Of a DNA stretch of 64,000 nt, positions 13,140 to 23,277 are shown one piece after another. The DNA lies in assembly GCF_000801105.2 (NCBI RefSeq), contig NW_026615431.1, forward strand, positions 1 to 64,000, read 5' to 3'. The position numbers were made by a program, and so were the translations under genes. This DNA comes from Raphanus sativus. Its lineage: Eukaryota; Streptophyta; Magnoliopsida; Brassicales; Brassicaceae. The notes beneath the pieces were generated by a model, which made no database searches, was not told the origin of the DNA, and was given only the letters and a program-made list of their open reading frames with translations. Each line of letters opens with the position of its first letter. Positions within the stretch are counted from its first letter, which is position 1.

Positions 13140-14453
13140 ATGGCTAAGCTGGAGCTACGGCCTCTGGTCTCAAAGTTAGTTCAGTTGGTTTTGGCGCCTC
13201 TCCACTCGGAAGTGTCGCTGAAGATGATGCCGTCGCCACCGTGCGCCAGGCTTTTCGACTCGGCATTAACTTCTTCGACACTTCGCCGTATTTCACTTCT
13301 TCTTCATATATGTTTGTTGAGATTATTATCTCTCAAATGGTTTCAGTCTATCTTTTCAAACTGATTGTTAGTTTTATTATCTGAGAAGGTATTATGGAGG
13401 AACAGTTTCGGAGACAATGCTTGGTAAGGCACTCAAGGCTCTACATGTCCTTAGAAGAGACTACATTGTGGCGACCAAGTGTGGACGATACAAAGAAGAA
13501 GGTTTTGATTTCAGTGCTGAGAGAGTAAGAAAGAGCGTCGACGAGAGCTTGGAGAGGCTTCAGCTAGATTACCTTGACATACTTCATTGCCATGACATTG
13601 AGTTCGGTTCTCTTGATCAGGTCCTCTCTTAAGTTCTTTTCACTGTCTGTGTGTGTGTGTGCCAATATTTTGCTAATGGTTGTTGTTTTCCATGGCTGCC
13701 AGATTGTGAGTGAAACCATTCCTGCTCTTCAGAAACTGAAACAGGAAGGGAAGACACGGTTCATCGGTATCACTGGTCTTCCGTTGAGTATTTTCACTTA
13801 TGTTCTTGACCGAGTGCCTCCAGGGACGATCGATGTGATATTATCATACTGCCATTACGGTATAAACGATTCGACTTTACTGGATTTGCTACCTTACTTG
13901 AAGAGGAAAGGTGTGGGTGTGATAAGTGCTGCTCCATTGTCAATGGGTCTTATCTTACAGAACAAGGTCCTTCTGAAAGGCACCCTGCTCCCCACGAGCT
14001 AAAGGTTTAACATTCTTTTGTAACATTTAGTATTTGAAACATACCGTCAGTGTTACAACACCGTTGCTGCTTTTGTGTAGTCAGCTTGCAAAGCCGCTGC
14101 AGCTCATTGTAAAACAAAGGGTACGAAGATCACAGACTTAGCACTGCAGTACAGCTTAGCAAACAAGGAGGTTTCATCAGTGTTGGTTGGAATGAGCTCT
14201 GTCTCACAGGTGTTTAAGACTTCCCTCTGAATCCATTTTAAACCATATATCATGTGTGAATCAGAGTTGAGATATAATATGTGTGGTGGGGTTTTGAAAT
14301 TAGGTAGAAGAAAATGTTGCAGCAGTTACAGAGCTTGAAGGTTTGGGGATTGATCAAGAAACTCTCTGTGAGGTTGAAGCTATTCTGGAGCCTGTAAAGA
14401 ATCTGACATGGCCAAGCGGAATCGAACAGAGAAGTAAAAGCTCTTCATCCTAA
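13140..14453 (+). pseudogene. L-GalDH: L-galactose dehydrogenase, frameshifted copy
   Basis: Aldo-keto-reductase-type gene matching Arabidopsis At4g33670, which oxidises L-galactose to L-galactono-1,4-lactone in ascorbate synthesis. Exon blocks: 13140-13287, 13389-13620, 13703-14004, 14081-14209 and 14304-14453. The frame from MAKLELRPL breaks near 13163, where about 10 bp coding GNTG appear deleted. The next homologous segment (GLKVSSVGFGASPLGS) is in another frame, preceded by an in-frame TAA. A further 12 bp are missing at about 13213. A 2-bp insertion near 13955 then shifts exon 3 into a stop at 14000, while the true frame continues (QGPSERHPAPHELK). Splice sites and the rest are well preserved (VATKCGRYK, ILHCHDIEFGS, KTRFIGITGLPL), so decay looks recent. 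Catalytic function is not expected unless another copy supplies it. Confidence 0.82.
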
Positions 14454-14664
14454 ACTCTGTTTTTACTTCTTGAAGAAATGCTTTTGATGTGGCAATTTCA
14501 GTTTATGTTCAGTTGATACGATTGATAAAAGTTTCTTAGGTATCAAAGCATCTTCAAACGGTTTCATTATTGTATAAATTACAGAACAGGGTGAGATTAT
14601 GAGGAAGAAATTACATATGTTCATTTTACAAATACACAAAAGAAGAAAGTAGGAAGAATCTCCA

Positions 14665-14916
14665 TCAGGAGCAACTAAGTTCAACAGCTCGTTGGAACCT
14701 CTTGTCGTACGTAGCAGGATCACCAAACAGCCAGAGAATAAACTTGGAACGAGAACTTTCAGAACTTTCTGATGAGCTTCTTGCCGGAAGGTGACATTTA
14801 ACCACCGGCAGAGACGGTTCCTGTTGTTGTGGCTGCAGAGTACTATTGTGTGTTGTTGGTAACTGCTGAATTTGAGGATAGGAGGAGAGCGTGAACATTG
14901 CAGCTGATGGTGCCAT
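14665..14916 (-). CDS. Short conserved protein, unknown function
   Basis: Single-exon frame of 83 residues, MAPSAAMFTLSS to VELSCS. It has a glutamine/proline-rich N-terminal half, a serine cluster (RSSSESSESSRSK), and an ordered C-terminus (FILWLFGDPATYDKRFQRAV). I take it as the counterpart of the small Arabidopsis gene At4g33666, which has no known role. It lies tail to tail with the L-galactose dehydrogenase relic, as in Arabidopsis. No signal peptide or transmembrane helix is evident. Confidence 0.65.
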   Translation of the reverse strand: MAPSAAMFTLSSYPQIQQLPTTHNSTLQPQQQEPSLPVVKCHLPARSSSESSESSRSKFILWLFGDPATYDKRFQRAVELSCS

Positions 14917-15599
14917 TTGGTAGGTCTTAGTCTGTAAATTTAGGAGGTTTTGAGTGCAAACTGAAGAGATTGGGTTGCATGTTTCATGCGTTAATATAAG
15001 AAGAGAGGATAAAGAATGAAGGGAGTAGGTGTGCGTGTTTCCATGGGGACCCTAGTTGTTTCTTAAGAAAATTATATCCAATTATAAACCATTCATTCGA
15101 TGACACGTAGCATAAGAAAGAAGAACTTGTGCGCCACTCTATAGTGGTGGACTTTGGGACCATAAGATAAAAGCTAAAGCTAAAAGATAACCCCCACTAC
15201 ATGTGAGATAAACAAACTTCCATACGTCCAAACAACCATATAAAAACAATTTGTGTAAGCAGATTACAAACTCTTTCGAGTCATGTATCATAGTCCTAAC
15301 TACTTTTTCTAGTTTTACGTCATCGATGTGTAGATAATTACCTAAAGAAAACCGACGTGTGAACAATTCTTTGAGGAATGTAAGCGAATGGAAACTTTGC
15401 AAAGAAGAGCTCCAAAACAAAAGCAACCATGTTACTTCACCTTTTTTTTATTTTGCTTGCATCACACACTAGAATGTTCCACCAAAAAGCATTGATCCTC
15501 TATACTTTGACAGTGGTGGTGTGTACTTTCAAGATTATTCTCAAAGACTCCACAAAGTTTTCTTACCCAAAGTATACTTTTTTTTTATTTTTGTTAGTA
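14917..15599. other. Spacer between divergent small genes
   Basis: It holds the promoter of the minus-strand short gene and distal upstream DNA of the CYSTM gene. No coding gene or structured RNA is recognised. Confidence 0.4.
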
Positions 15600-15643
15600 C
15601 TTTTATTATGAGACTTATCTTTCAAGCTGTGTTCGTTGGCAAA

Positions 15644-15651
15644 TATAAATA
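15644..15651 (+). promoter_or_regulatory. TATA box of the CYSTM gene
   Basis: TATAAATA, about 160 bp before the ATG at 15811. An ACACGTCGAC motif follows directly. The whole segment recurs, diverged, downstream of the gene at about 16325-16430, where the TATA has become AATAAGAATA. Confidence 0.5.
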
Positions 15652-15810
15652 CACGTCGACAAAGCCCATATTTTGCGCTCTAAAGATCGCAATCCGTGTC
15701 TCCTCTCTCTCTCTACTATAATTTTCTCTGTTTCCAAGTCTAGCTTTTAAATAACTCAGCCCACAGTTCATCAGTGTGTTTTTGAGTGATTTTGATCTTC
15801 TAGCTGAAAC

Positions 15811-16232
15811 ATGAGCGAGCCAAAGTATGCTTATCCTTACCCTGCACCGGGAAGTTACCCGCAAGGCCCGCCGCCACCTGTAGGAGCACCGCCGCAGTAT
15901 TATCCTCCCCCACCACCACCTGCACCGCCAAGAAAGAAAGCTGGTTTTCTTGAAGGATTGTAAGTGTTCTGTCTAGTTTCATTGGACTGTTTTGTTTCTA
16001 GCTATAAATTAGCTTGCAAACTTTAATACAAGGTTTGCAAAATTTAAGATCTTATGGAATTTATGAATGCACTTGCAATGTAGATATTGTCGATCTTCAA
16101 GAAAAATTGTAAGAGAAGTTTGTCTTAAACTAAAATTGGTGTGTTATGTGGGTTTGCAGTCTTGCGGCCATGTGTTGTTGCTGCTTTGTGGATGACTGCT
16201 GCTGCGACCCGACCATTATATGCTTTGATTGA
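15811..16232 (+). CDS. CYSTM-domain small tail-anchored protein
   Basis: Two exons (15811-15959 and 16160-16232) encode 73 residues. The N-terminal part is rich in proline, tyrosine and glycine (YAYPYPAPGSYPQGPPPP). It is followed by RKKAGFLEGF and a C-terminal cysteine-rich membrane module, LAAMCCCCFVDDCCCDP. This is the CYSTM layout: a cytosolic tail plus a short cysteine-packed segment thought to sit in the membrane and act in stress tolerance. It matches Arabidopsis At4g33660. Both exons are needed; the second is too short to be found by open-frame length alone. Confidence 0.88.
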
Positions 16233-16324
16233 ACTATATTTTAAAATCTCCCTCTCTTTGTATTTTCTTTTTGTTTATGATGGAGGTCATGTAATATTTT
16301 TTTCTTTTTCATGTAATAATTGTT

Positions 16325-16430
16325 GTATGAATAATATGATTAATTATCCTATAAGCTGTGTGTTCTTCGCAAATAAGAATAAAACGTCGACAGAAGCCAC
16401 CACACTTTTGCTCTTTAGAGATTGTCTAAT
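16325..16430 (+). repeat. Diverged copy of the CYSTM promoter
   Basis: This segment aligns with about 15600-15700 in the same orientation. Shared blocks are AAGCTGTGT, GCAAATA, ACGTCGAC and CTCTAAAGAT/CTCTTTAGAGAT. It lies about 100 bp after the CYSTM stop. No second CYSTM coding region follows, so it looks like the surviving 5' flank of a lost tandem duplicate. Confidence 0.55.
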
Positions 16431-16749
16431 ATATAATATTCGTTTCTATCATTAGCGAAGCAAAACTAAGGAGTTTAATTGATTAACTTGCTGGAGTTAT
16501 CGTTTAAATCTATCACAATGTTCTGAAGCTAATCAAGTACAATTACTTTGTGCACAAAAAAGTACAATCACTTGTTGTAAGTGCAGCATCAACCTCCACA
16601 GCATACTTCCTTTGCGGCTCGTAAGCTTGCAGAGAATTGATTCTGATATCCGATTCGTTTACAGGCACACAAAATGAAGAAAGTGTGTCGGTGTCAGTGC
16701 GTTGTTGGAAAGTCCTTCATTGTCGGGTACTAATAATAATCTATAATTC

Positions 16750-17195
16750 TAAACAAAAAAAATTTGCGTGAAGATACTAGCCCACGTAGCAGTAGGTAGA
16801 TATATTAATGCAACATATCCCAACCAGGGAACATGGAGAATGCCAACCAACGCCATGTGTTAGCCTTCTTAACCAAAGAGTAAGCAATCGTCTCTGGCTG
16901 TTTGCTAGTTGAGTGGATAACGACTCTGATTTTTTTGGATTGTAAGAAAATAGAAAAGTTGATAATGAAAATGTTTCAAGTCTGATTGGAAAAATATAAT
17001 AAAAAGGAGTGAAATAATTTATCGCACTTATTAATGTGACCCAACCCAAGAAGACAAAAGAGTGAAAAGGGTTTTTGCTTCCCATTATTGCTGCAGGGAA
17101 CTATATCACTTTCTTCACTCCCTCAACAGTCAAAACCGATGTCTTAACTTCCTATATAGATTCTTCATTTTGCCAACACATAATTTGATAAAAGA
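16750..17195 (+). repeat. Direct duplication, copy A
   Basis: About 440 bp similar along its length to 22692-23190 in the same orientation. Shared blocks include CCAGGGAACATGGAGAATGC, GTTGAGTGGATAACGACTC, TTGCTTCCCATTATT and TATCACTTTCTTCACTCCC. It has no recognisable coding content. Copy B lies just downstream of DRP3A, suggesting both derive from the DRP3A/CYSTM intergenic region. Confidence 0.7.
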
Positions 17196-17231
17196 TATTT
17201 TGCAGTTTTGCTGGATAAATATTAAAAACAA

Positions 17232-20200
17232 TCTTATTTATATAAAGTACACTTCTTTCTCTCCTGGGCGCGCCACGTCGGATTCCATGTCATCAATTCA
17301 CTCTTCCTCCAGCCGACACATGTTAAACGCTCCGTTTCATTAATAGAGTTGTGCATTTTGTTTGGGCTTATTTGTATATCAGGCTTTTTGTCGTTTCCGC
17401 TATTAGGGTTAGACCGTGTTCTTCTTCGCCGCTCCAGAACTTTGATTAGGTCTCCTTGATTGCTCTTTCATCTTCTTCTTCAGAGAAATAAACAATACCA
17501 GTTACAGATAATCATCTTAAACCCCTCCATTACTCTCTCTCACACACGATCTATATCCAATGAGATTTTTAGATCTGCAGACTTATCTATAAAAAAGGTA
17601 TGATTTCCTCTGATAATCATCCTCTCAATCTTTAAAGCTAACCAGTATACTAATTCTGTGAAATATGGCTAACGTTTCAGTCTTCTTCTCCGATTTGCAG
17701 ACCGGCTGCTCCTCCTCCGCTGTTCAAGTCCGTTTGCTACGTTTATGGGAGGCTAGGAATGTCCGCCGTGGTGGAGAGCTCATGTGATTGGATGAGCTCC
17801 GACATCCGCCTTTTTGTTCATAAATGGAGTCTTTCACCGGTTAGTTCTTTAGTTATTTCCACTGTCATGAATCCATAGTACAGAGTCAGGTTAGAGTAAT
17901 ATTCTTTAGACATTTCTGCCGTCTTGAATCAGTATTACAAATTATTTTTTCATTTGAAAGGTTTTCATATTTATGTTTTAGAAGTTTGTCTATTAATTAT
18001 TTTGACGTTTCCGTCTTCAATCGGTACTGCAAATTTTTTTTTTCATTTGTAAAGTTTTTGTTAAACATTTTCCAGTCATATATTTTACAAAGTTTGATGA
18101 TTGTTGTTTCTCTTCCACGTATTTTCAGGCAACCATGATGCTGGAAACCGTGAATGTCAACCGGCTTGCGACTCACAAGCCTCATCTGAAAGCGTGTTTG
18201 GTTTATTCCTTGACCGAGATTGAATTATCGTCTATCCGACTCTTCCCTGCGAATCCGTTTTAACGACTCAACCTCTTTCAATGAAGTTACCGGACCGGCT
18301 GCTCTGATAGCTATTGAATCTTTCCGGTTCCGTAATCACAGTGACTTGATCGCAACATAAACACTCAGCTCTCAGGTAATGCTTCTCTTATCTGATCTTT
18401 AAAATACAGATTCGATATGTAATAATTTCTTTCGACAGACCTCGCTGGCGAGGTAACTGCACGGATCCTCCTCAGGACAAGAATTTTGTTATGGCGACCA
18501 TAAAGATGGACAAGTAAGTTATTTGAAGTTAGTTATTTAAACAAAAATAACAAATAATTTAGTTGCAGGGGAGAGTTTTTTTCAACAGGCAACTTCTTGG
18601 GAATCGTTGGCTTTATATATTCATTTTTTTCTACGAGGTTCCAAATGTATATCGCTAAGCCTAACAACTTATATTCAATTACGCAGGTTGGTCGTACAAA
18701 ACTTTGGCTTACACCAGCAGCTCCACTGCTATGGGGCTATGCCAAAGTGGAATCCACGAGCATAACAGAGCTCAGCTATTTTCATGCCTGCTCCCTCACA
18801 GGTATGTATACCAGCTTTATAATATTTAACACCGAATGTTCGTAATTTTTGGTTTTCCAACAATGAAGGAAATTGATTTCATCTGTACCAGAGATTGACT
18901 GAAATCAAGAGGGACAACGGCTGGTGCTATGTTTCCTGCTCGAACTGTGCGAAGAAACTTCAAAGCACTGTCTCATCTTTCACATGTCTGTCTTTCAACA
19001 ATACTAACGCAGTTGTTGCCTCCGGTACGTACAAATTATTGGCAGCTTATTCATTTATATTTAACTTGCTGTCCTAACACAAAATCATCTTTGTGATTTG
19101 ATACATGTTTTCTGTCCGCTAGATACCGTGTGGAGATGTCCGTTGCAAATGAAACCGGTTAAGCTTTGTTTGTTTGTTTCGATGGGATAATGACTAAATT
19201 GCACAACATGAGAGCCTATGAAGCTGGTCATCTTTTGGTAAGTATTTTATCAACTTACATTCTTTTTTGTGCTGGCTACTTATTCATACAGTTGCATTGA
19301 ACTACTGTTCACTCAGGCCGGTGATGGTGTCAACGCGGAGGAAACTCATGCCCCTCCCTTTGTCATATCACATGGGAGGCAAGACCTACACGTTTTAGAT
19401 GAGGGTGAGCTCAGACAAATTTTCAGCAAATCATCAGATCCTTACCATCTCACGCATCCTCAGTGAGCGTGAACGTTAGCCACAACCTGCCATCCTTGAT
19501 AATGTAAGATTTATGCATTTTCCAGTAACATAGCTCGGTAAGAAGATGTATATAGATTTTTCTGGTTTTATTAGGGAGGCGACAATGACAATGGAGTTGA
19601 CAACTCTGGTGCCAACTCCATTCCTGCTATTAAGGTGGAAGGTGTTGAGGTGGTGTCCTTACTTTGCCCCTGCTGAGACTTCTCAATATTGCCGCTGCAA
19701 ATATGTATGAGCAAGATAATTACCTGTTCAGAGTCCTTAAACTGGTAGTAGGTGACCATGATGAAGGTATGGAGATTCTTGACTTCTTTGAATGGAAAAA
19801 CAACACTGGTGCCATTGGCAAGCTCTGGAGGCAATTGAAGATTCGTAAGTGTCCATCGTTGATCTCTTGGGCTTAGATAGTTGAACAAATACTTACTGTG
19901 CGAAGGGCCCAGTAATTCAAGACTCAATTTTATTCTTTACTCAAACAGGTAACAATGTAAAATGACACAGTTTGTATACATCATTTCAAGCTTCAACATT
20001 ATGTTATTATGTCTATATAAGTTCTCACAAATACTTGAACAAATGACTCATTTTATTATGTTGACTCAAAACGATGCATTCATCCCACCAGCACATAAAA
20101 CATTACATTATATATAATTTACCGACAACTCACAAACAAACACAGACAACTCGCAATACCATCACAATCAAAATATTATTTTACCAATACATCAATTTTA

Positions 20201-20403
20201 AAATATGTCAAGAACTTCCAGAATTTCACCTGTAGTTAAACTATCACCTACTTATCATATTCCAAATTGAATCAAACGATAACTCAAAAAACAAATGTAA
20301 AAAAATATAAAAAATAACAAAAACACTGTTTATTAAATATATACACCAACTGTTGAAATTATTTTTAAAAGTATATCCCGCCCGAAGGGCGGGTCGGCCC
20401 TAG
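17232..20403 (+). mobile_element. Helitron with a decayed RPA1-like gene
   Basis: The 5' end begins TCTTATTTATATAAAG directly after an A at 17231. The 3' end has a strong GC hairpin (CCCGCCC, GAAG, GGGCGGG at about 20378-20393), then TCGGCC and CTAG at 20400-20403, followed by T. These are the Helitron hallmarks: 5' TC, 3' hairpin plus CTAG, insertion between A and T, no target duplication. The 3.17 kb body holds remains of a multi-exon replication protein A large-subunit-like gene, annotated separately. No Rep/helicase region is seen, so the element is non-autonomous. Confidence 0.8.
17700..19680 (+). pseudogene. RPA1-like (OB-fold) gene remnants
   Basis: Interrupted segments resemble plant replication protein A 70-kDa subunits (DUF223/OB folds) that are common in Helitrons. 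An N-terminal block near 17720-17840 reads RLLRLWEARNVRRGGELM. A block at 18130-18190 continues the first OB fold (TVNVNRLATHKP). Near 18895-19020 is a zinc-ribbon-like block, IKRDNGWCYVSCSNCAKKLQ. Later blocks (MTKLHNMRAYEAGHLL near 19190; DGVNAEETHAPPFV near 19325) match the C-terminal OB fold. These lie in the right order but in shifting frames with internal stops, so no functional protein is expected. Confidence 0.6.
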
Positions 20404-20627
20404 TGTGAAATATAAAATTTAGTTCTAATTTTTGGGTTCTAGAGATATAAGATTTATCCGGGTAATTGATAGGATCCAAACTCGAACCAAACAGAAAAAT
20501 AGGTTTGGTTCTCCCGTTTTGGATAGAAAGAATAATGTAAAAAATTGTTGTATTTAAAACATTCAGGTCAAATAATAAAGAAGATATATCAATCGAGTCG
20601 AAATAAGGGTTTTCGTCGGGAGCCTCC
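20404..20627. other. Upstream flank of the F-box gene
   Basis: AT-rich sequence between the Helitron end and the F-box reading frame; presumably its promoter and 5' UTR. No motif stands out. Confidence 0.35.
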
Positions 20628-21871
20628 ATGGTGAAACGCAAGGAACATGAGAAGGGCATCTTGGAAGAGATCCCTCTTGATCTGAAGAAGATGGAGACAG
20701 TGACTAGATCGCCTGCAAAGAGTGTGGCCCAAGGTAAGCTACATGTCGTCCTCCCTTTTGATATGGAGGTGGAGACACTGACTAGATTACCTGTAAAGTC
20801 GCTTATGAAGTTCCTATGCGTGTCCAAGACTTGGTCTTCCCTTATCCGAAGCCAAAGATTCGTCGCTTCTTACTACGCTGCTGCGAAGCCATCCCGTTTT
20901 GTAGTCGCTTTCACCAACAGTGTATTTGGTGAACCCAAGCGTCTGTTCATCTTGTCGGGAGAGGAAACTTGTTGTTCTTCTTCTTCTTCTTTGGTTGCCA
21001 AGCTAGACATGACAATACCCTTAGTGACCTTGCCTTTCAACGTCTACAAGTATTTTTCCGTCCATGGCTTTATGGCTTGTAAAGATGGGACAACGTTCAT
21101 TATATGTAACCCTAGCACGCGGCAATTCAGTACCTTTCACTGCAAGGCACCGTGCACATCCTTGGGATACGATCCTGTCCATGATCAATTCAAAGCGTTG
21201 ACGCTGTTGACATCTGAGATTGATCATATTCATAACCCTAGTTTGACGATGTGCAAGCACGAGGTTATAAGACTTGGAAGAGGAGGAGTAGTTGTATCTC
21301 GTAGCACCCAAGTTACCTCCCCGTATTATCTCCTTTTACTGCGGGACTATGCATCAATGGTTTCATCTATTATGGAGCTTCTGTGACAAGTCACACAAGT
21401 ATTCCTACTCTTGTCTTTGTGTGTTTTGATGTTAGAAAGGAGAGGATACTAAGTTTTATCACAACGCCTAAGGAGGTCCTGGTTTGGAAGGGCTTTACAT
21501 CATTGATAGAATACAAAGGGAAGCTAGCTGTCGTTGTACCAAACTGTTTGGGATGTGCTTCTTTCGACCGTTTTGATCTTTGGATACTGGAGGATGTGAC
21601 GAAACATGAGTGGTCCAGACAATCATTTGAGCTTCCCTTGCCTCTTCCCTTCACTCTGGGGATGGGTAAGCGTATGATTTCCCAAGGAACCAACAAGGCC
21701 GGTGAAATCGTTTTCTCCCCAGCAATTCTGCCAGGCCGTGCCCAGCCCTTCTATGTTTTCTACTTCAACCCTGTCACGAACAACATGAGAAGAGTCAGGA
21801 TCCACGGTGTCGCAGATACTGAAGAGTTCTGGAGCCGTTATGGACTCACAGACGTTTGCTGCGTCTCTTGA
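20628..21871 (+). pseudogene. F-box protein gene with a frameshift
   Basis: Intronless gene of the large plant F-box (FBA/Kelch-associated type) family, whose proteins are substrate receptors of SCF ubiquitin ligases. The F-box is METLTRLPVKS-like: MEVETLTRLPVKSLMKF then CVSKTWSSLIRSQRF. The associated domain has FIICNPSTRQFSTF and LGYDPVHDQFKAL. A partial second F-box start lies just upstream (LEEIPLDLKKMETVTRSPAK), so the N-terminal half of the motif is duplicated. The frame breaks between about 21311 and 21345. Beyond it the protein continues in another frame (LCINGFIYYGAS, VCFDVRKERILSFI, WILEDVTKHEWS) to a stop at 21871. A one-base deletion explains this. No counterpart is expected here in Arabidopsis. 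Confidence 0.7.
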
Positions 21872-22691
21872 CACCCCAACTTGTGTCTTGCTACTTACTG
21901 TGTTCTCTGTTTTGGGTCGATGAAGTTTGATTCCGACAGCCATATCCCCCTTGCTATAACCATGTCACCCTTGTTTGTGACTACTCAAGATGGCTCCCAT
22001 TCTATTCAAATTTATACAATGATCTCGTGAACAAACTGAAAAGGAGCATTAATATTTTTGAGTGTTTGTTTAAATTTTTAAATGACATATGTTAAAAAGA
22101 CACATTTAAACTGATAAAACTTAGATTCTTTTCATATACCATGTAACATGCCTTTCAGAAAAACTAACACCTTGTTGACGTACCTCATTGTTAGTGTTAA
22201 CATATAGCTTGCAACAATAATATTCTTACATAGTTACTTTACATAACAATAATAAAACAAAACAACATGATTATAAAAATCTATGATAATCTATAATATA
22301 TATATGGACTCTATATATATGGATTAACATAATTGAAAAGGTCTGTGAAAAAATTCAGTTATTTTAAAAATCCACAAAATCTCTTGTGCTCAGAGTGAGG
22401 GAGAGAGATAGAGAACTGCGGCAAACCAATAAGACATACAAATTACTGTATATAATTGATGTTTTCACTATTTTATATAAATGATGTTCTCACTCTTTTA
22501 TATAGAATTTAATAGTAGAAATTTGTGACCAATTACAAAATATTACCTATTTTCTTATTGACTAAACTAATTTCATTTAATGATATTTTTAGATAATCAA
22601 GGTAATTTGTATTAAAGTTTGTATTTTTTTAATCCATGTGTAAAAATCTTTAACACCACTTATATTGATGCAGAGAGTAGAACCTAAAAAG
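21872..22691. other. AT-rich spacer
   Basis: About 800 bases of AT-rich DNA after the F-box gene. I see no gene, terminal repeat or structured RNA in it. Confidence 0.4.
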
Positions 22692-23190
22692 TCTAAACAT
22701 ACATTTTTGTGTAAAGAAACTCGGCCACGTAGAGCAGTGGGTGGATATGATGTTAAATTGTTAATGCAACATATGCGGACCAGGGAACATGGAGAATGCC
22801 AACCAACGCCATGTGTTAGGCTTCAAAACCAAAGAGTAAGCAATCATCTCTCGTCTGTTAGCTAGTTGAGTGGATAACGACTCTGATTTTTTGGATTGTG
22901 ATAAAAAATGTTGATATAAGAACGTATAACAAAATGAAAAGGTATTGCACAAATATAATATAAAGGAGTGAAATAATGTATCACATTTATTAATGTGACC
23001 AAACCCAAGAAGAAAAAAAAAATGTGAAAAGGGGTTTTGCTTCCCATTATTATTGTTGCAGGGAAACTAGTATATATCACTTTCTTCACTCCCTTAAACA
23101 GTCAAAACCAATGCAGACTCCAAAACCAGTGTCTTAACTTTCTATATTTGATTCTTCACTTTTGCCAACGCATAATTTAATAATACCAAA
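22692..23190 (+). repeat. Direct duplication, copy B
   Basis: Partner of 16750-17195, about 5.9 kb away in the same orientation. It differs by scattered substitutions and small indels, including about 20 bp near the right end. It abuts the 3' end of DRP3A, so it may be the ancestral copy. Confidence 0.7.
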
Positions 23191-23277
23191 CAAAACCTTG
23201 ATAAGAGCCATTAAATGAATGAAATGCGTTCATCACTTCTCACAAGTCCGATATATATTGATTTTCGGATCATCATG

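Noticed and set aside
19571..19927. A 118-codon minus-strand frame in the Helitron
   Set aside because: No recognisable domain, and it lies antisense to the RPA1-like remnant; it may be a captured fragment, but nothing supports a gene.
22862..23089. A 75-codon minus-strand frame in duplication copy B
   Set aside because: The matching region of copy A has a different frame structure, so the sequence is conserved as DNA and not as protein.
16750..23190. An LTR retrotransposon with the direct duplications as LTRs
   Set aside because: The copies lack TG...CA ends, target duplications, primer-binding site, polypurine tract and any gag or pol sequence between them.
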